DNA of 64,000 nucleotides from Clostridiaceae bacterium HFYG-1003 (GTDB lineage Bacteria > Bacillota > Clostridia > Clostridiales > Clostridiaceae), in NCBI GenBank assembly GCA_024579835.1, contig CP102060.1:372001-436000 (forward strand), written 5' to 3'. Under the pieces are notes generated by a model, which ran no database searches, was not told where the DNA came from, and saw only the letters and a program-made list of their open reading frames with translations. Positions 15,201 through 23,167 of the stretch are shown in pieces. Positions within the stretch are counted from its first letter, which is position 1, and each line of letters begins with the position of its first letter. The position numbers were made by a program, and so were the translations under genes.

Positions 15201-17714
15201 ATGGAATCAAAAGAGTTTAGCTATTGGAGTATCCCAGCGGATGATGCGATAAAAGGGCTGTCGTCATCGATCAACGGACTGAGCTCCCAGGAAGCCAGCC
15301 GGCGATTGAAAGAAATGGGTGAGAATGTGTTGGCTTCCAAGAAGAAGACTTCGGAGCTGCTGATTTTCCTGAATCAGTTTAAAACACCCATTGTTCTGAT
15401 TTTAGTGGTGGCCACCATCATTTCCGCATTGAGCGGTGAATGGCTGGATGCGTTTATTATCTTTCTGATTGTTCTGTCCAGTTCCCTGATCAGCTACTTT
15501 CAGGAGCGTCGGGCCAGTACAGCTCTTGAAAAATTACGCGAAACGGTTCAGGTGACGACTCAGGTTCTGCGAGATGGCAGCTGGATTCCGGTTCCCTCCC
15601 GTCTCCTGGTTGCCGGGGATGTCGTCCGGATTAGCACAGGAAGCCTGATTCCGGCCGACGGACTGATTCTGGAAGCCATGGACCTGCAAGTGAATCAGGC
15701 AATTCTGACAGGGGAGTCTCTCCCCATTTCGAAGCAGCCTGGCAGCCTGGGAGAAGAGACTGCTCTGAAAGACCGAGCCAACTGCGTGTACATGGGAACC
15801 AATGTCCATAATGGCAGCGCCACGGTTCTCCTGACAAAGACCGGATCTTCCACCGCTTTCGGTGAAATTGCCAAAAAACTGACCCTGCGACCTCCTGAAA
15901 CCGAATTTGAACGAGGCATCCGGACATTTGGCGGGTTTCTGACGCAGATTATGCTGGTGCTGGTTCTCATTGTGTTTGCTATCAATGTACTGCTCCTGAA
16001 GCCGCCCATCGACTCGCTGCTGTTTTCAGTGGCCCTGGCCGTTGGCATCTCTCCGGAACTGCTGCCGGCCATCATCAGTCTGACGCTGTCCCAGGGCTCG
16101 CATGTCATGGCAAAGGAAGGCGTCATTGTCAAACGGCTGAACGCCATCGAGAATTTCGGTTCCATGGACATTCTCTGCACCGATAAAACCGGCACTCTGA
16201 CAGAAGGCGTGATCCGAATCGATGGTGGCTACGACCTTTCCGGCCATCCCTCGGACGAGGTGTATCGCATGGCTTATTTGAATGCGTTCTTCCAGGCGGG
16301 GATGGCAAATTCCCTGGACGACGCGATTGTAAAGAGCCGACCGCCCGAAATGACCGGGGTAACAAAAATCGACGAAATCCCCTTTGATTTTGACCGGGAG
16401 CGGCTGAGCGTCATCGTCAAAGATGGCGGCCAGAATTTACTGCTCACAAAAGGCGCCATTCAGAGCGTGCTGTCGATTTCCACGCATGTTCTTGATGGCC
16501 AGGAAGCGGTAAAGCTGGACGAAGGTCATCTGCAACGGATCCAGGAACAATATGCTGAATGGAGTCGTCAGGGGATTCGCGTCCTGGCTGTTGCCTGCCG
16601 GGTTGTTCCGCAGCAGGCCGATTATGGGATTCCGGATGAAACGGACATGATATTCGCCGGTTTCCTGCTGATGTATGACCATCCCAAGGAAGATGTTGCC
16701 CAGACGATTCGTGATTTATCGGTTCACGGGATCAGCCTGTGCCTGATTACAGGGGACAACAAACTAATCGCCGTTCATACCGCGGAAAGCGTCGGACTGA
16801 CTGTCACGGGCGTTCTGACCGGGGGAGAGCTGCGCAGCCTCAGTGATGAATCCTTCTGGCATCGGGTAGATCAAATCAATATTTTTTGTGAGGTCGATCC
16901 CAATCAGAAAGAACGAATTATTTTAGCACTGAAGAAAAAGTCCCATGTGGTGGGATTCCTGGGAGATGGAATTAATGACGTGCCCGCTCTTCACGCAGCG
17001 GATGTCAGTATCTCTGTGAACAATGCGGCAGATATCGCGAAAGAAACGGCAGATCTGGTCCTGCTCGAACATAAGCTCGAGGTTCTGGATCGCGGCGTCA
17101 TTCTGGGCCGGACTACTTTCCACAATACGCTTAAATACATTCAGATCACTACCAGCGCAAATTTTGGCAACATGGTCAGCATGGCCGGATTGTCACTGTT
17201 CCTGCCATTTTTACCTCTTCTGCCCAAACAGATCCTTCTGCTCAATTTCCTGTCCGATATTCCGGCCATTGCCATTGCACAGGACTATGTGGATCAGGAC
17301 AGCCTGAAATCCCCTCAACGCTGGAACATTCACTTTATCCGGAACTTCATGTTCCTGTTCGGGTTGATCAGCAGTGTGTTTGACTACATTACCTTCGGCG
17401 TCTTGCTGCTGATCATCAAGGCCAATGAAGCACTGTTTCAGAGCAGCTGGTTTACGGTCTCGGTGCTGACCGAACTGCTTATTCTGATGGTCATGCGCAC
17501 CCGCCGAACCTTCTACAAGAGCCGGCCAGCGCCGATTATGATCTTCGCTTCCCTGGCAGTTGGTGTGTTCACGCTGGTAGTGCCTTATCTCCCGTTTGCA
17601 TCGGCACTGGGCATCACACCGGTTCCTCCGTACCTTCTGCTGGCTCTGCTGTTCATCACATTCTGCTATCTGGTGGCAACAGAATTCGGGAAACGCTGGT
17701 TTTACCGGAAGTGA
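15201..17714 (+). CDS. mgtA: Mg2+-importing P-type ATPase (P3B)
   Basis: The 837-residue protein has the P-type ATPase blocks in order: actuator ILTGESLP near residue 173, phosphorylation site DKTGTLTEG near residue 328, nucleotide domain, and GDGINDVPALHAADVS near residue 590. The C-terminal six-helix block with LPLLPKQILLLNFLSDIPAIAI is characteristic of the MgtA/MgtB group. It takes up Mg2+ driven by ATP. It stands alone with a GGAGGAAG site. I see no Mg2+ riboswitch in the short upstream gap. Confidence 0.9.
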   Translation: MESKEFSYWSIPADDAIKGLSSSINGLSSQEASRRLKEMGENVLASKKKTSELLIFLNQFKTPIVLILVVATIISALSGEWLDAFIIFLIVLSSSLISYFQERRASTALEKLRETVQVTTQVLRDGSWIPVPSRLLVAGDVVRISTGSLIPADGLILEAMDLQVNQAILTGESLPISKQPGSLGEETALKDRANCVYMGTNVHNGSATVLLTKTGSSTAFGEIAKKLTLRPPETEFERGIRTFGGFLTQIMLVLVLIVFAINVLLLKPPIDSLLFSVALAVGISPELLPAIISLTLSQGSHVMAKEGVIVKRLNAIENFGSMDILCTDKTGTLTEGVIRIDGGYDLSGHPSDEVYRMAYLNAFFQAGMANSLDDAIVKSRPPEMTGVTKIDEIPFDFDRERLSVIVKDGGQNLLLTKGAIQSVLSISTHVLDGQEAVKLDEGHLQRIQEQYAEWSRQGIRVLAVACRVVPQQADYGIPDETDMIFAGFLLMYDHPKEDVAQTIRDLSVHGISLCLITGDNKLIAVHTAESVGLTVTGVLTGGELRSLSDESFWHRVDQINIFCEVDPNQKERIILALKKKSHVVGFLGDGINDVPALHAADVSISVNNAADIAKETADLVLLEHKLEVLDRGVILGRTTFHNTLKYIQITTSANFGNMVSMAGLSLFLPFLPLLPKQILLLNFLSDIPAIAIAQDYVDQDSLKSPQRWNIHFIRNFMFLFGLISSVFDYITFGVLLLIIKANEALFQSSWFTVSVLTELLILMVMRTRRTFYKSRPAPIMIFASLAVGVFTLVVPYLPFASALGITPVPPYLLLALLFITFCYLVATEFGKRWFYRK

Positions 17715-17856
17715 CCATTGCGTGACTGAACGCAGCTCAGGCGGTTCGTACAGTCACCTGCTCATTCAGCAGTTCAAGGATTGTTCAGGGATTGTTGAGA
17801 ATAATGGGGAAGACTTTTTGCTATACTGAACCTACAAGCGAACAGGAGGAAGAAAT

Positions 17857-18252
17857 ATGAATATTGAACGGCTGGATCGGATTTGCATCGCGGTGCCGAA
17901 CCTGGAAGAGGGGAAGCAGCGTTTTGGGAAACTGCTGGGAATCCGCTTTGAGTTCTCAGGCGAGGTGACTATGCCGGACGGGAAAATCGTCCATATGGCG
18001 TTGTCCAATCAAGGCATTGAGCTGCTGGAAGTCCCGGATCGAGAAGTGCACGTGCGCAGCTTCCACTTCAAGGTTAATGACCTGGAGGAGGCGGTACAGC
18101 AGGTCAGGGACCGAAACGTCGATGTGCTGGGAGAATTCCGGGTGGGAGATATGAAAGAAGCCATCCTTGATCTGATGGGATTGAGGGCTCTTCTCATTGA
18201 ATACCCAGGAACAGATCCTGCCCTGGCAGCCAAAGGCGAGGCGAAAGTCTGA
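17857..18252 (+). CDS. VOC (glyoxalase/bleomycin-resistance) family protein
   Basis: The 131-residue protein is a single VOC unit of two beta-alpha-beta-beta-beta modules. It begins DRICIAVPNLEEGKQRFGKLLG, the start usual in methylmalonyl-CoA epimerase-like members, and the second module starts SFHFKVNDLEEAV. The metal-ligand positions are only partly clear; the first-strand histidine of true epimerases is absent here (RICIAV), so catalysis by the epimerase route is doubtful. The ATG follows AGGAGGAAG. Substrate unknown. Confidence 0.7.
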   Translation: MNIERLDRICIAVPNLEEGKQRFGKLLGIRFEFSGEVTMPDGKIVHMALSNQGIELLEVPDREVHVRSFHFKVNDLEEAVQQVRDRNVDVLGEFRVGDMKEAILDLMGLRALLIEYPGTDPALAAKGEAKV

Positions 18253-18349
18253 GTTTGAACTCTCTGGACAGAGAACGGACTGGCAAAATAACAATCAGAA
18301 AAAATTGAAGACACCAAAACAAAAGATAACATAGGAAAAGGAGATCAGA

Positions 18350-18739
18350 ATGGATTTTATTTACGAACAGAAAACGGATAAAACATTCGAACAGGCAGTC
18401 AAGGATCTGACCGCCAATTTGGCCGCTCATTCCTTCGGGGTTTTGTGGCAGCTTAATTTCAAGGATAAGCTGCAGGAAAAGGGGCTGGAATTTGACCATA
18501 ATTTTATGGTGCTGGAAGTGTGCAATCCGGCCCAGGCAAAGAAAGTGCTGGATCAGAAACTTGAAATGGGCTATATGCTGCCCTGTAAGATGGCGATCTA
18601 TGAGAAGGACGGAGTGGTGCGGCTCGGCATGATGAAGCCGCAGGCCCTGGTTCAGCTGATGGGCGAGACCGATCTGGGAGAAACAGCCCTTGAGGTTGAA
18701 ATGACGCTCAGGAAGGCCATTGACGATTCCATTCATTAA
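18350..18739 (+). CDS. DUF302 domain protein
   Basis: The 129-residue protein is one DUF302 domain: a strand-helix start with FEQAVKDLTANLAAHSFGVLW, the segment VLEVCNPAQAKKVLD, then GYMLPCKMAIYE near residue 75, and MxPxALxxLMG. DUF302 proteins are small and soluble and their role is unsettled. An AAGGAGAT site sits at correct spacing. The gene lies 97 bases after the VOC gene and the pair may be co-transcribed. Confidence 0.8.
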   Translation: MDFIYEQKTDKTFEQAVKDLTANLAAHSFGVLWQLNFKDKLQEKGLEFDHNFMVLEVCNPAQAKKVLDQKLEMGYMLPCKMAIYEKDGVVRLGMMKPQALVQLMGETDLGETALEVEMTLRKAIDDSIH

Positions 18740-18892
18740 ATAATTTGGTCTATAAAGAATGAGCTGAAACAATCTGCCGTGATTTAAAATGACCAACCGG
18801 AAACTCCAGCAGCAGATTAAGGCAATTGACCCTGACCAGCGATTTCGGAATGAGAACCCAGAATCCCTCGGGGAAAGAGTTTGATTGAAACG

Positions 18893-18934
18893 AAGAACGG
18901 CCGGACATCCTTCATGTGGTGTTCGGCCGTTCTT
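18893..18934 (+). terminator. Hairpin downstream of the DUF302 gene
   Basis: AAGAACGGCCG and CGGCCGTTCTT form an 11-pair stem, extended inward by partial pairing of GACATCC with GGTGTT. The downstream T-run is short (CTTAATTT). It lies about 150 bases after the stop codon. Confidence 0.6.
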
Positions 18935-19011
18935 AATTTCCCGATGAGAGTGCTACAGGAAAAGTTCATTAGAAGGGAGTCTGCAGCAGCGGTCAACCTG
19001 ACTGAACAGTT

Positions 19012-20573
19012 GCTTGAGCGTTAGTGTAAAGTTACTGTAGGTCGAAAATGAAAGAGAATAAGCCCAAGTGCTAGAATGTTAGTAACAACCAAAAACAAAC
19101 TACACGAAAGGACTTATTCTCATGCCTATCTTAACAGATTTCAACTCAATGTTCACCACTCTCAGACAAAGTTTTGATTCAAGAATGGCAAGCGGTACTC
19201 TCACCATGGATCAAGTGGTACAGGAGACTCACGAGCTGACGGATCGGATTGCCCGTGAGCAGATCCAGGATTATGTTCAGGTACTCGATGAGCGCCTGAG
19301 GAACTCACAGTTACGGAAAAAAGACTACACCATCGAACGGCGCTATCAAACAAAAACCATCGCTACTACAGCCGGACCTGTGGTCTTTGGCCGGACGTAC
19401 TTTCGGAATAAAAAGACCAATCACCATGTGTGTCTGGTGGATCGTCTTCTGGGCCTTGAGCCCCATCAGAGAATCAGCCGGGAACTAGCCTCGTGTCTTC
19501 TCTCCAGTGCTAAAGATATTTCTTACCAGGGGACGGTGGAGCGCTATGCAAGCAGCGGAATTACCAGCCGCACTACGGTAATGAATCTGGTCCATCGACT
19601 GGGGAACATTGAGTCTTCTGAGGGACCCCTGCCTCAGAAAAAAGTGGCATCTCGGATCTATATTGAGGCCGATGAGGATCATGTAGCTATGCAGGACGGT
19701 TCCAATCAGCAGATGCGGCTGATCTACGTCCATGAGGGGCAGCAGAGTGTCGGGAAGAGACGCAAGGCCTTAATGGGTGTACGTCGATTTGCAGGCTTCT
19801 ACAAGGGCAACTCGGATGAACTGTGGTACGAAGTGTTCGATTACCTGAACTCGGCTTATGAAGTGGATAAGATCGAGGAAATCTCCTTATCAGGGGATGG
19901 GGCGTCCTGGATCAAGATGGGTGCCCAGATTCTGCCTCGATGCAAGCTCTATCTGGATAAGTTCCACCTGGAAAAGGCCCTGCGCCAGGCGGCAACGCCG
20001 ATTGATTCCTACAAAGGGACAAAGGATGAATATTACTGGTACCTCAAAGACGCCATCAGCATGGACTCCCTTGAGGACATCAACACATTCTTCGAATCAG
20101 CAGCGGGATTGCCGCTTAAAAAGACCCAGGAAAAGAAGTTAGGCGAGATGCAAACCTATCTTGTGTCCAACTGGGAATCGATCCAGAACGCGGCCAAGTC
20201 GGGCTATCAGGGCTGCAGTGCGGAAGGGCATGTCAGTCATGTGCTTTCCTCACGGTTATCTTCACGCCCGATGGGGTGGAGCACAGTAGGTGCTGAGAAT
20301 ATAGCGCGCATGCGAGTTTTCGTCCTCAATGGCGGGGATCTCATGGGCTACTTCGCTGCCAAAGAGAAAGAAAAGAAGAAGGAAGCCCGACTTTTGAGGC
20401 TGGAAAAACGGATCGTGAAGAAGAGCCGGGTCTACCCGGTAAAACAAGGTTCAATCAGCTATGCAACGCCTCATTTTGGGTGGTATAAATCGTAAAACCC
20501 GGGCTACTTGGAATCCGCACGGCAGGCTTATTCAGTTTTTGAACCGAAAGTAAGTTGACACTATCGCTTGAGC
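19012..20573 (+). mobile_element. ISLre2-family insertion sequence, copy 1
   Basis: The element spans 19020-20565 (1546 bp). Its left end reads GTTAGTGTAAAGTTACTG and its right end, on the other strand, reads GATAGTGTCAACTTACTT, so the terminal repeats share TAGTGT-AA-TTACT and further bases. The eight-base sequence GCTTGAGC is present on both sides (19012-19019 and 20566-20573), which is a target duplication, one base short of or with one mismatch to the nine bases seen for copy 2. It lies downstream of the DUF302 terminator and breaks no recognisable gene. Confidence 0.92.
19122..20495 (+). CDS. ISLre2 family transposase (UPF0236-type), copy 1
   Basis: The 457-residue transposase has a helical N-terminus, the GPVVFGRTYFR segment where the catalytic region begins, and IEADEDHVAMQ and LSGDGASWIK, which hold the likely catalytic aspartates. 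The family's FHLEKALRQ motif follows. It moves the 1.5-kb element by a DDE-type mechanism. The frame is intact. It differs from copy 2 at about ten residues, roughly 98 percent identical by eye. The ATG has an AAAGGAC site. Confidence 0.93.
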   Translation: MPILTDFNSMFTTLRQSFDSRMASGTLTMDQVVQETHELTDRIAREQIQDYVQVLDERLRNSQLRKKDYTIERRYQTKTIATTAGPVVFGRTYFRNKKTNHHVCLVDRLLGLEPHQRISRELASCLLSSAKDISYQGTVERYASSGITSRTTVMNLVHRLGNIESSEGPLPQKKVASRIYIEADEDHVAMQDGSNQQMRLIYVHEGQQSVGKRRKALMGVRRFAGFYKGNSDELWYEVFDYLNSAYEVDKIEEISLSGDGASWIKMGAQILPRCKLYLDKFHLEKALRQAATPIDSYKGTKDEYYWYLKDAISMDSLEDINTFFESAAGLPLKKTQEKKLGEMQTYLVSNWESIQNAAKSGYQGCSAEGHVSHVLSSRLSSRPMGWSTVGAENIARMRVFVLNGGDLMGYFAAKEKEKKKEARLLRLEKRIVKKSRVYPVKQGSISYATPHFGWYKS

Positions 20574-20587
20574 CGGGGTGATTGAAG

Positions 20588-20647
20588 ATGTCCTGTAATA
20601 GTTGTAAAATTAAATCAAAGAAAAAGTGCGACATTATTCGCAAGTGA
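20588..20647 (+). CDS. Possible 19-residue Cys-rich peptide
   Basis: A short frame reads MSCNSCKIKSKKKCDIIRK with a GGGGTGA site seven bases before the ATG. It starts right after the target duplication of the first ISLre2 copy. The C-x-x-C plus third Cys and seven lysines are unlike background sequence but the frame is very short. It could be chance or a fragment of a gene cut by the insertion. Confidence 0.25.
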   Translation: MSCNSCKIKSKKKCDIIRK

Positions 20648-20735
20648 CTTCATCGTATGGGCAGAAATGACATTGGTTTTTTCAGAAGGTTTCCTCAAAC
20701 GTATTTTCACAAATATACATAAAGAGGTGAATGTC

Positions 20736-21479
20736 ATGAACCGTACTCAAAAGTTCCTGGCGCTGTTTTACGGCGTCGCCACCGGCCTGATCCTGCTGTC
20801 TCACACAGTTTACGGAAAAGGCGACCCCAGTCTTTATCTTACCTTTGGGGTTCGAACAACCATGGTCCTGGCAGCCTGGTTGTTAACGACCCGTCTCAGG
20901 GAGAGGTACTTGCTGCGATTAGCGTTTCTCTTCACTCTGGTGTCTGATTACTTTTTTATTCTGGCCCAGGTGTTTGATGAAAGTATGCCAAATCGCCAGC
21001 TCTATGGCATGCTGGGATTCATCCTTTCTTATCTTTTCCTGATTCTGGCCTTCAGCCGGCAAATGAAATTCGGGCACAGAGAGCTGATGACTTTCCTTCC
21101 CTTTGGCCTGATCTTTCTCTATCTTTTCATGAATCTGCAGAAATTCGCCACCGGGTTCATGCTGCAGGCCGGCATCGGAATCGGAGTGATTCTTAGTTTG
21201 GCCGGAATGACTATGGTTTCGACACTCTATCGCGGCCTTTATACCAGGCGGGCCGCCTGGATGATTGCCCTGGCAGGGTTCCTCATGTTCTTCAGTGACC
21301 TGTTGGTAGCTTATTCCATTTATGATCCAGCCTTTGCAAATTTCATGCTGTGGAAAGAAAACCTGATCTGGGGAACCTACGTGCCGGCCTGGACCTTGCT
21401 GCTGTTGCTGATGGCAGAGGACCGGCCCTATCTGGAAGTACAGAACCACGGCAGACAAATACTGACAGCCAGACTTTAG
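20736..21479 (+). CDS. YhhN-like (lysoplasmalogenase/TMEM86-like) membrane protein
   Basis: The 247-residue protein has eight predicted membrane helices, as in the YhhN/TMEM86 family. The helix-3 sequence FTLVSDYFF and the helix-4 sequence LGFILSYLFLILAF occupy the places of the family's GDxxL and FxxSHxxY blocks, though the match is loose. Known relatives hydrolyse lysoplasmalogens; activity here is not assured because the acidic residues are only partly conserved. The ATG at 20736 has AAAGAGGTGA in front; an upstream in-frame ATG at 20667 has no site. The next gene starts two bases after its stop. Confidence 0.5.
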   Translation: MNRTQKFLALFYGVATGLILLSHTVYGKGDPSLYLTFGVRTTMVLAAWLLTTRLRERYLLRLAFLFTLVSDYFFILAQVFDESMPNRQLYGMLGFILSYLFLILAFSRQMKFGHRELMTFLPFGLIFLYLFMNLQKFATGFMLQAGIGIGVILSLAGMTMVSTLYRGLYTRRAAWMIALAGFLMFFSDLLVAYSIYDPAFANFMLWKENLIWGTYVPAWTLLLLLMAEDRPYLEVQNHGRQILTARL

Positions 21480-21480
21480 G

Positions 21481-21726
21481 ATGGATTTTATGAGCCGATC
21501 AGTGATTTTCGCTGTCCTTGGTGCTGTGCTGTTTCTGGTTCTCGGCGCTGTGGCGGGACTGGTCATCGGAGCTGTCATTGGAGGGAACTTCTTTACAGAA
21601 TTTCGAATGTTCGGTGTCCAGGGCTACGAAGCGACCGGAGATCTGGGAGCGATCCTCGGGGGATTGCTGGGATTGATTCTGGGTGCCAGACTGGGAAGCC
21701 GGATCGGACGTCCCCGAACATTCTGA
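21481..21726 (+). CDS. Small glycine-zipper membrane protein
   Basis: The 81-residue protein has two hydrophobic helices rich in GxxxG spacing: AVAGLVIGAVIGG near residues 22-36 and LGAILGGLLGLILGARLG near residues 55-72. Glycine zippers of this kind drive helix packing. I recognise no family. It begins two bases after the YhhN-like stop and is surely co-transcribed with it. Confidence 0.65.
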   Translation: MDFMSRSVIFAVLGAVLFLVLGAVAGLVIGAVIGGNFFTEFRMFGVQGYEATGDLGAILGGLLGLILGARLGSRIGRPRTF

Positions 21727-22041
21727 CACGCTGGTGATTGGATGGATCCTGCCGCTGAGGATCCGTCCTTCCGGGCTGAAGAGTAACCGAACAAAATAGG
21801 AAGTCCTGCATTTAGAGAATCCAGTATTAAGAGAAGTCCTGAAGTGCGCAATGATCCCATCATTAAGAGATCTGCCATAACGGGACTTCTCACTGCATCT
21901 GACGTTCTTTATGACCGATTCATTGAGAAAACTGAAGCTTAAGAAGATCCCGGTTGGTTCAGAAAGCGACAGCTGCCAGAGCGTCGGGGGAAGAGTAGGG
22001 TCCATAAAAATTTGGAACTGATGAAATCAGAGAAGGAGATC
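21727..22041. other. Intergenic region with inverted repeats
   Basis: A GGATCC-(9)-GGATCC hairpin lies near 21744-21764. GAGAAGTCC at about 21831 can pair with GGGACTTCTC at about 21883. Neither is followed by a T-run. No gene is seen. Confidence 0.35.
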
Positions 22042-22416
22042 ATGATGAAACTTGGATCGTTTTCGGTAAGTTTAAATGTGGCAAATCTGGAAGCATCTCG
22101 GGATTTCTACCAAAAATTAGGGTTTGAGGTCTTGATGGGAGAGCCTTCCATGAACTGGCTCATCCTGAAAAAAGAGGACGTTGTCCTTGGTCTGTTTAAA
22201 GGAATGCTGAGTGCCAACGGGCTGACGTTTAATCCAGGCTGGGATTCCAATGCTCAGCCCCTGGCGGGAGCCGCGGATGTCCGTCAGATTCAGCAAGAAT
22301 TAAAGCGTCAGGGAATTTCATTCATCAGAGAAGCGGATGAATCCGGAGCTGGTCCGGACTGGTTCATGATTGCGGATCCCGATGGCAATCAGATTCTGTT
22401 CGATCAGCATCTCTGA
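22042..22416 (+). CDS. VOC family protein (glyoxalase/extradiol-type fold)
   Basis: The 124-residue protein is a single VOC unit: SVSLNVANLEASRDFYQKLGFEV at the start and WFMIADPDGNQILFDQ at the end, the latter the common closing strand with DPDGN. The first-strand and last-strand metal positions look substituted, so this may be a binding or resistance-type member rather than an enzyme. Two adjacent ATGs (22042, 22045) follow GAAGGAG; either may start it. Confidence 0.8.
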   Translation: MMKLGSFSVSLNVANLEASRDFYQKLGFEVLMGEPSMNWLILKKEDVVLGLFKGMLSANGLTFNPGWDSNAQPLAGAADVRQIQQELKRQGISFIREADESGAGPDWFMIADPDGNQILFDQHL

Positions 22417-23167
22417 TCGAGTCACTGAATCGATTCCTTGTTCTGGTTGATTGGGGGAGGCGGCAACAGGGATGTCACCAAACGTTTTGGAATGTTGATC
22501 ATTAATCCTGGGTGATCAAAGTCCTTAACCGGTGAGTTGGAGGAAAAAGCCTCTGAGACCAACCTTTTGGGATTGAGATTCCAGGCCGTCGATTCGGCCA
22601 TGAGATCAGGATTCTGCTGAACTTGCCTGAATGATCATGGAGGAATTTCAGGGAGCAATTACTGTTCTGTTGTTATTACAGTACACTCTCTGTCTATTTT
22701 TATACAATATAAATTTAATTATTTAATCATACTCATTTGCTGATTCCGGCATTATGAGTATGATTTCTTTGTTTCATCGAAATATATACTAAGGAAGTAC
22801 AAATCGATTGGTTAACAGAGGATGTCACAATGAGAGTTCTAAGAAATAGCTGGAATAATTCTTAAATCATAAAAAAGAGACGAAGGAAGTAAAGAAGTTG
22901 TAAAGAATAAAGTGTTTTTTTAATGATTTCAAATAAACAACTTGTTATTTTTAATAAGCTTGTTTTATTAAAGCGGTAACAAAAGTTACGATTGACAAAA
23001 CTATTTAATAACAAAAACAAAGTTATAATGTAACAATGTCAAAACAAGAATTATAATTTAAAAATAAAGTTTGTAATAACTGTAATACTTTCGTAATATG
23101 TTTTTAGAGATTAAAAATTACAAACAGGTAACAGTACACATTGAGGTAAGAATTTTCGGAGGAAACT
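22417..23167. other. Long regulatory gap before the NlpC/P60 hydrolase
   Basis: About 750 bases without a gene. A perfect 12-pair inverted repeat AATCATACTCAT / ATGAGTATGATT lies at 22725-22765 with a 17-base loop, followed by TCTTTGTTT. From 22860 the DNA is very AT-rich. It includes GTAAC-AAAA-GTTAC near 22977, TATAAT at 23024-23029, and TGTAAT-ACTTT-CGTAAT at 23081-23097, one base off the WalR consensus. TTGACA at 22993 is too far (25 bases) from TATAAT to be its partner. I could not match a c-di-AMP riboswitch here. Confidence 0.5.

Noticed and set aside
22994-23029. Promoter TTGACA...TATAAT for the NlpC/P60 gene
   Set aside because: The 25-base spacer is too long for a housekeeping promoter. 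TATAAT may be a -10 with another -35.
22417-23167. c-di-AMP (ydaO) riboswitch before the cell-wall hydrolase
   Set aside because: I looked for its conserved blocks because such genes often carry it. None was found.
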